7,580 nt of DNA, taken from positions 1-7,580 of the forward strand of contig CAKSVQ010000111.1 of assembly GCA_934504065.1 (NCBI GenBank). Direction: 5' to 3'. This DNA comes from an uncultured Dysosmobacter sp. (GTDB lineage: Bacteria; Bacillota; Clostridia; Oscillospirales; Oscillospiraceae). The notes beneath the pieces are model-generated. The model was not told where the DNA came from. It searched no databases and was given only the letters and a program-made list of their open reading frames with translations. A program made the position numbers and the translations under genes. The number at the start of each line of letters is the position of its first letter. Within the stretch, counting starts at the first letter, position 1. Below, one piece after another: positions 6,640 to 7,580 of the stretch.

Positions 6640-7473
6640 ATGGTAGATTTTCTGTGTAAAGACCGCTACGGTTGGGAAGATTTTTTGCAGATCATCCGCA
6701 TTCTCCGCGCACCGGGCGGCTGCCCGTGGGATGCGGAACAGACCCACCAGTCCATCCGCCGGAACTTTCTGGAGGAGACTTACGAAGCGCTGGACGCGCT
6801 GGACCGCGACGACCCGGAGGGACTGTGTGAGGAACTGGGCGACGTTTTGATGCAGGTGGTGTTCCACAGCGTCATTGAAGAGGAGCGGGGCCGCTTCACC
6901 GCGGACGACGTGGTCAACGGCGTGGCGCAGAAGATGGTATACCGCCATCCCCACGTGTTCGGCGGCGGCATGCAGGCCGACACCAGCGAACAGGTGCTCA
7001 CCAACTGGGAAATTTTAAAGCGGCAGGAAAAGGGACAGCAGTCTACGGCGGACGCCATCGAGGCGGTGCCTCACACCCTGCCCGCCCTGTGGCGGGCGGA
7101 AAAAACCGTCTCCAAGGCCGCCAAGGCAGGCTTTGGCTGGAAGGACACTCTCAGCGCGTTGGAAAAGCTGGAAGAGGAGGTCCGAGAGCTGCGGCAGGCC
7201 ATTGAACAGGGTGGGGCGGTGGACGCGCCCCACGGCATCCGGGAGGAAGTAGGCGACACGCTGTTCATGGCGGCCAAGCTGGCCCAGATGACCGCCGTGG
7301 ACCCTGAGGACGCCCTGCACCGCGCCTGCGACAAGTTTGACCGCCGCTTCCGCTTTGTGGAGACCAACGCGGCAAAGCCCCTGCACGAATGTGAAAAGGC
7401 CGAGCTGCTGGCGCTGTGGCAGGCAGCCAAGCAGCAGGAAGTACATCCGTCCGCACCGGACGAAGAAAAATAA
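6640..7473 (+). CDS. mazG: MazG nucleoside triphosphate pyrophosphohydrolase
   Basis: A 277-residue protein close in length to E. coli MazG (263). It has two tandem MazG all-alpha domains. The N-terminal domain shows CPWDAEQTHQSI (28-39), EETYE (45-49) and EELGD (64-68), the acidic ExxE...ExxD magnesium site, then YRHPHVFG (101-108). The C-terminal domain shows GFGW (164-167), EEEVRE (178-183) and REEVGDTLF (201-209), another full acidic set, which in E. coli is the active one. MazG hydrolyses NTPs and dNTPs to NMP plus pyrophosphate in the cytosol, removing damaged nucleotides and, in E. coli, lowering (p)ppGpp indirectly. The B. subtilis counterpart YabN carries an extra N-terminal tetrapyrrole-methylase-like domain; here it is absent, and no space exists for it since the flippase ends 21 nt upstream. 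Confidence 0.96.
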   Translation: MVDFLCKDRYGWEDFLQIIRILRAPGGCPWDAEQTHQSIRRNFLEETYEALDALDRDDPEGLCEELGDVLMQVVFHSVIEEERGRFTADDVVNGVAQKMVYRHPHVFGGGMQADTSEQVLTNWEILKRQEKGQQSTADAIEAVPHTLPALWRAEKTVSKAAKAGFGWKDTLSALEKLEEEVRELRQAIEQGGAVDAPHGIREEVGDTLFMAAKLAQMTAVDPEDALHRACDKFDRRFRFVETNAAKPLHECEKAELLALWQAAKQQEVHPSAPDEEK

Positions 7474-7490
7474 ACGTCAGGAGAGATCGT

Positions 7491-7580
7491 ATGAACAAAG
7501 CTGAACTGATCCAGGCCACGGCCGATGCCGCAGGCTGCTCGAAAAAGGACGCTGAAACGGTGCTCAACGCCGCGCTGGAC
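7491..7580 (+). CDS. hup: HU-family nucleoid DNA-binding protein, N-terminal part (partial)
   Basis: The first 30 codons of a gene that runs off the right edge. The N terminus MNKAELIQATADAAG followed by SKKDAE is the typical helix-turn-helix start of bacterial HU proteins (about 90 residues), small basic dimers that bend and compact DNA. The DNA-binding arms and the diagnostic GFG/RNP segments are beyond the window, so HU and IHF-like paralogues cannot be separated fully, though the MNKxELI start strongly favours HU. AGGAGAG at 7479-7485 lies 5 nt before the ATG, and the gene starts 17 nt after mazG, suggesting co-transcription. Confidence 0.93.
   Translation, partial: MNKAELIQATADAAGCSKKDAETVLNAALD

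Noticed and set aside
6613..6640. ATAAT and CATACAAA as a sigma-E-like promoter before mazG
   Set aside because: Transcription would begin downstream of the mazG start codon at 6640, so it could not serve that gene.
5584..6954. A 456-codon minus-strand open frame opposite the flippase and mazG genes
   Set aside because: Same codon-bias artefact: low-complexity His/Gly/Asp/Gln product, no suitable ribosome binding site seen, overlaps two conserved genes.
1..7580. A hidden mobile element, CRISPR array, tRNA, riboswitch or defence system
   Set aside because: Nearly the whole window is intact, recognisable same-strand coding sequence with even base composition; no spaced repeats, terminal inverted repeats, transposase or RNA fold was seen, and no gap exceeds 63 nt.

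Overview
The window looks like ordinary chromosomal core DNA from a GC-rich, strictly anaerobic member of the Clostridia, probably Oscillospiraceae/Ruminococcaceae-like gut bacteria (Oscillibacter/Flavonifractor-type). This rests on strong AGGAGG-type ribosome binding sites, heavy G/C at third codon positions, the rel-dtd-MBL-hemZ order known from Clostridia, and a SpoVB/YabM-type flippase followed by mazG and an HU gene, as in spore-forming Firmicutes. The genus is inference.

All ten genes lie on the + strand, mostly separated by 0 to 50 nt, and I see no convincing intrinsic terminator. Left block (1-2745): the 3' end of a Rel (p)ppGpp synthetase/hydrolase (ACT domain), dtd (D-aminoacyl-tRNA deacylase), a glyoxalase II-like metallo-beta-lactamase-fold hydrolase, and hemZ (radical SAM). 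Middle block (2770-4941): a uridine kinase-like P-loop kinase with extensions at both ends, a small coiled-coil/zinc-ribbon protein of unknown function, and a trimeric-type purine nucleoside phosphorylase joined to it by an ATGA overlap. Right block (5005-7580): a 14-TM-type MOP-superfamily lipid flippase, a two-domain MazG NTP pyrophosphatase, and the first 30 codons of an HU-type DNA-binding protein.

Functionally the left block is housekeeping and stress quality control, the middle block suggests nucleoside/purine salvage with one unknown partner, and the right block is the envelope/sporulation neighbourhood that in Bacillus subtilis corresponds to yabM-yabN. The only sizeable low-GC gap is 4942-5004, which may hold a promoter.

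I found no mobile element, CRISPR array, RNA gene, phage gene or defence system, and no evidence of a wholly new system. The points most worth a second look are the zinc-ribbon protein coupled to PNP, the atypical kinase, the joining of two conserved neighbourhoods, and the possible sporulation-type promoter before the flippase gene.
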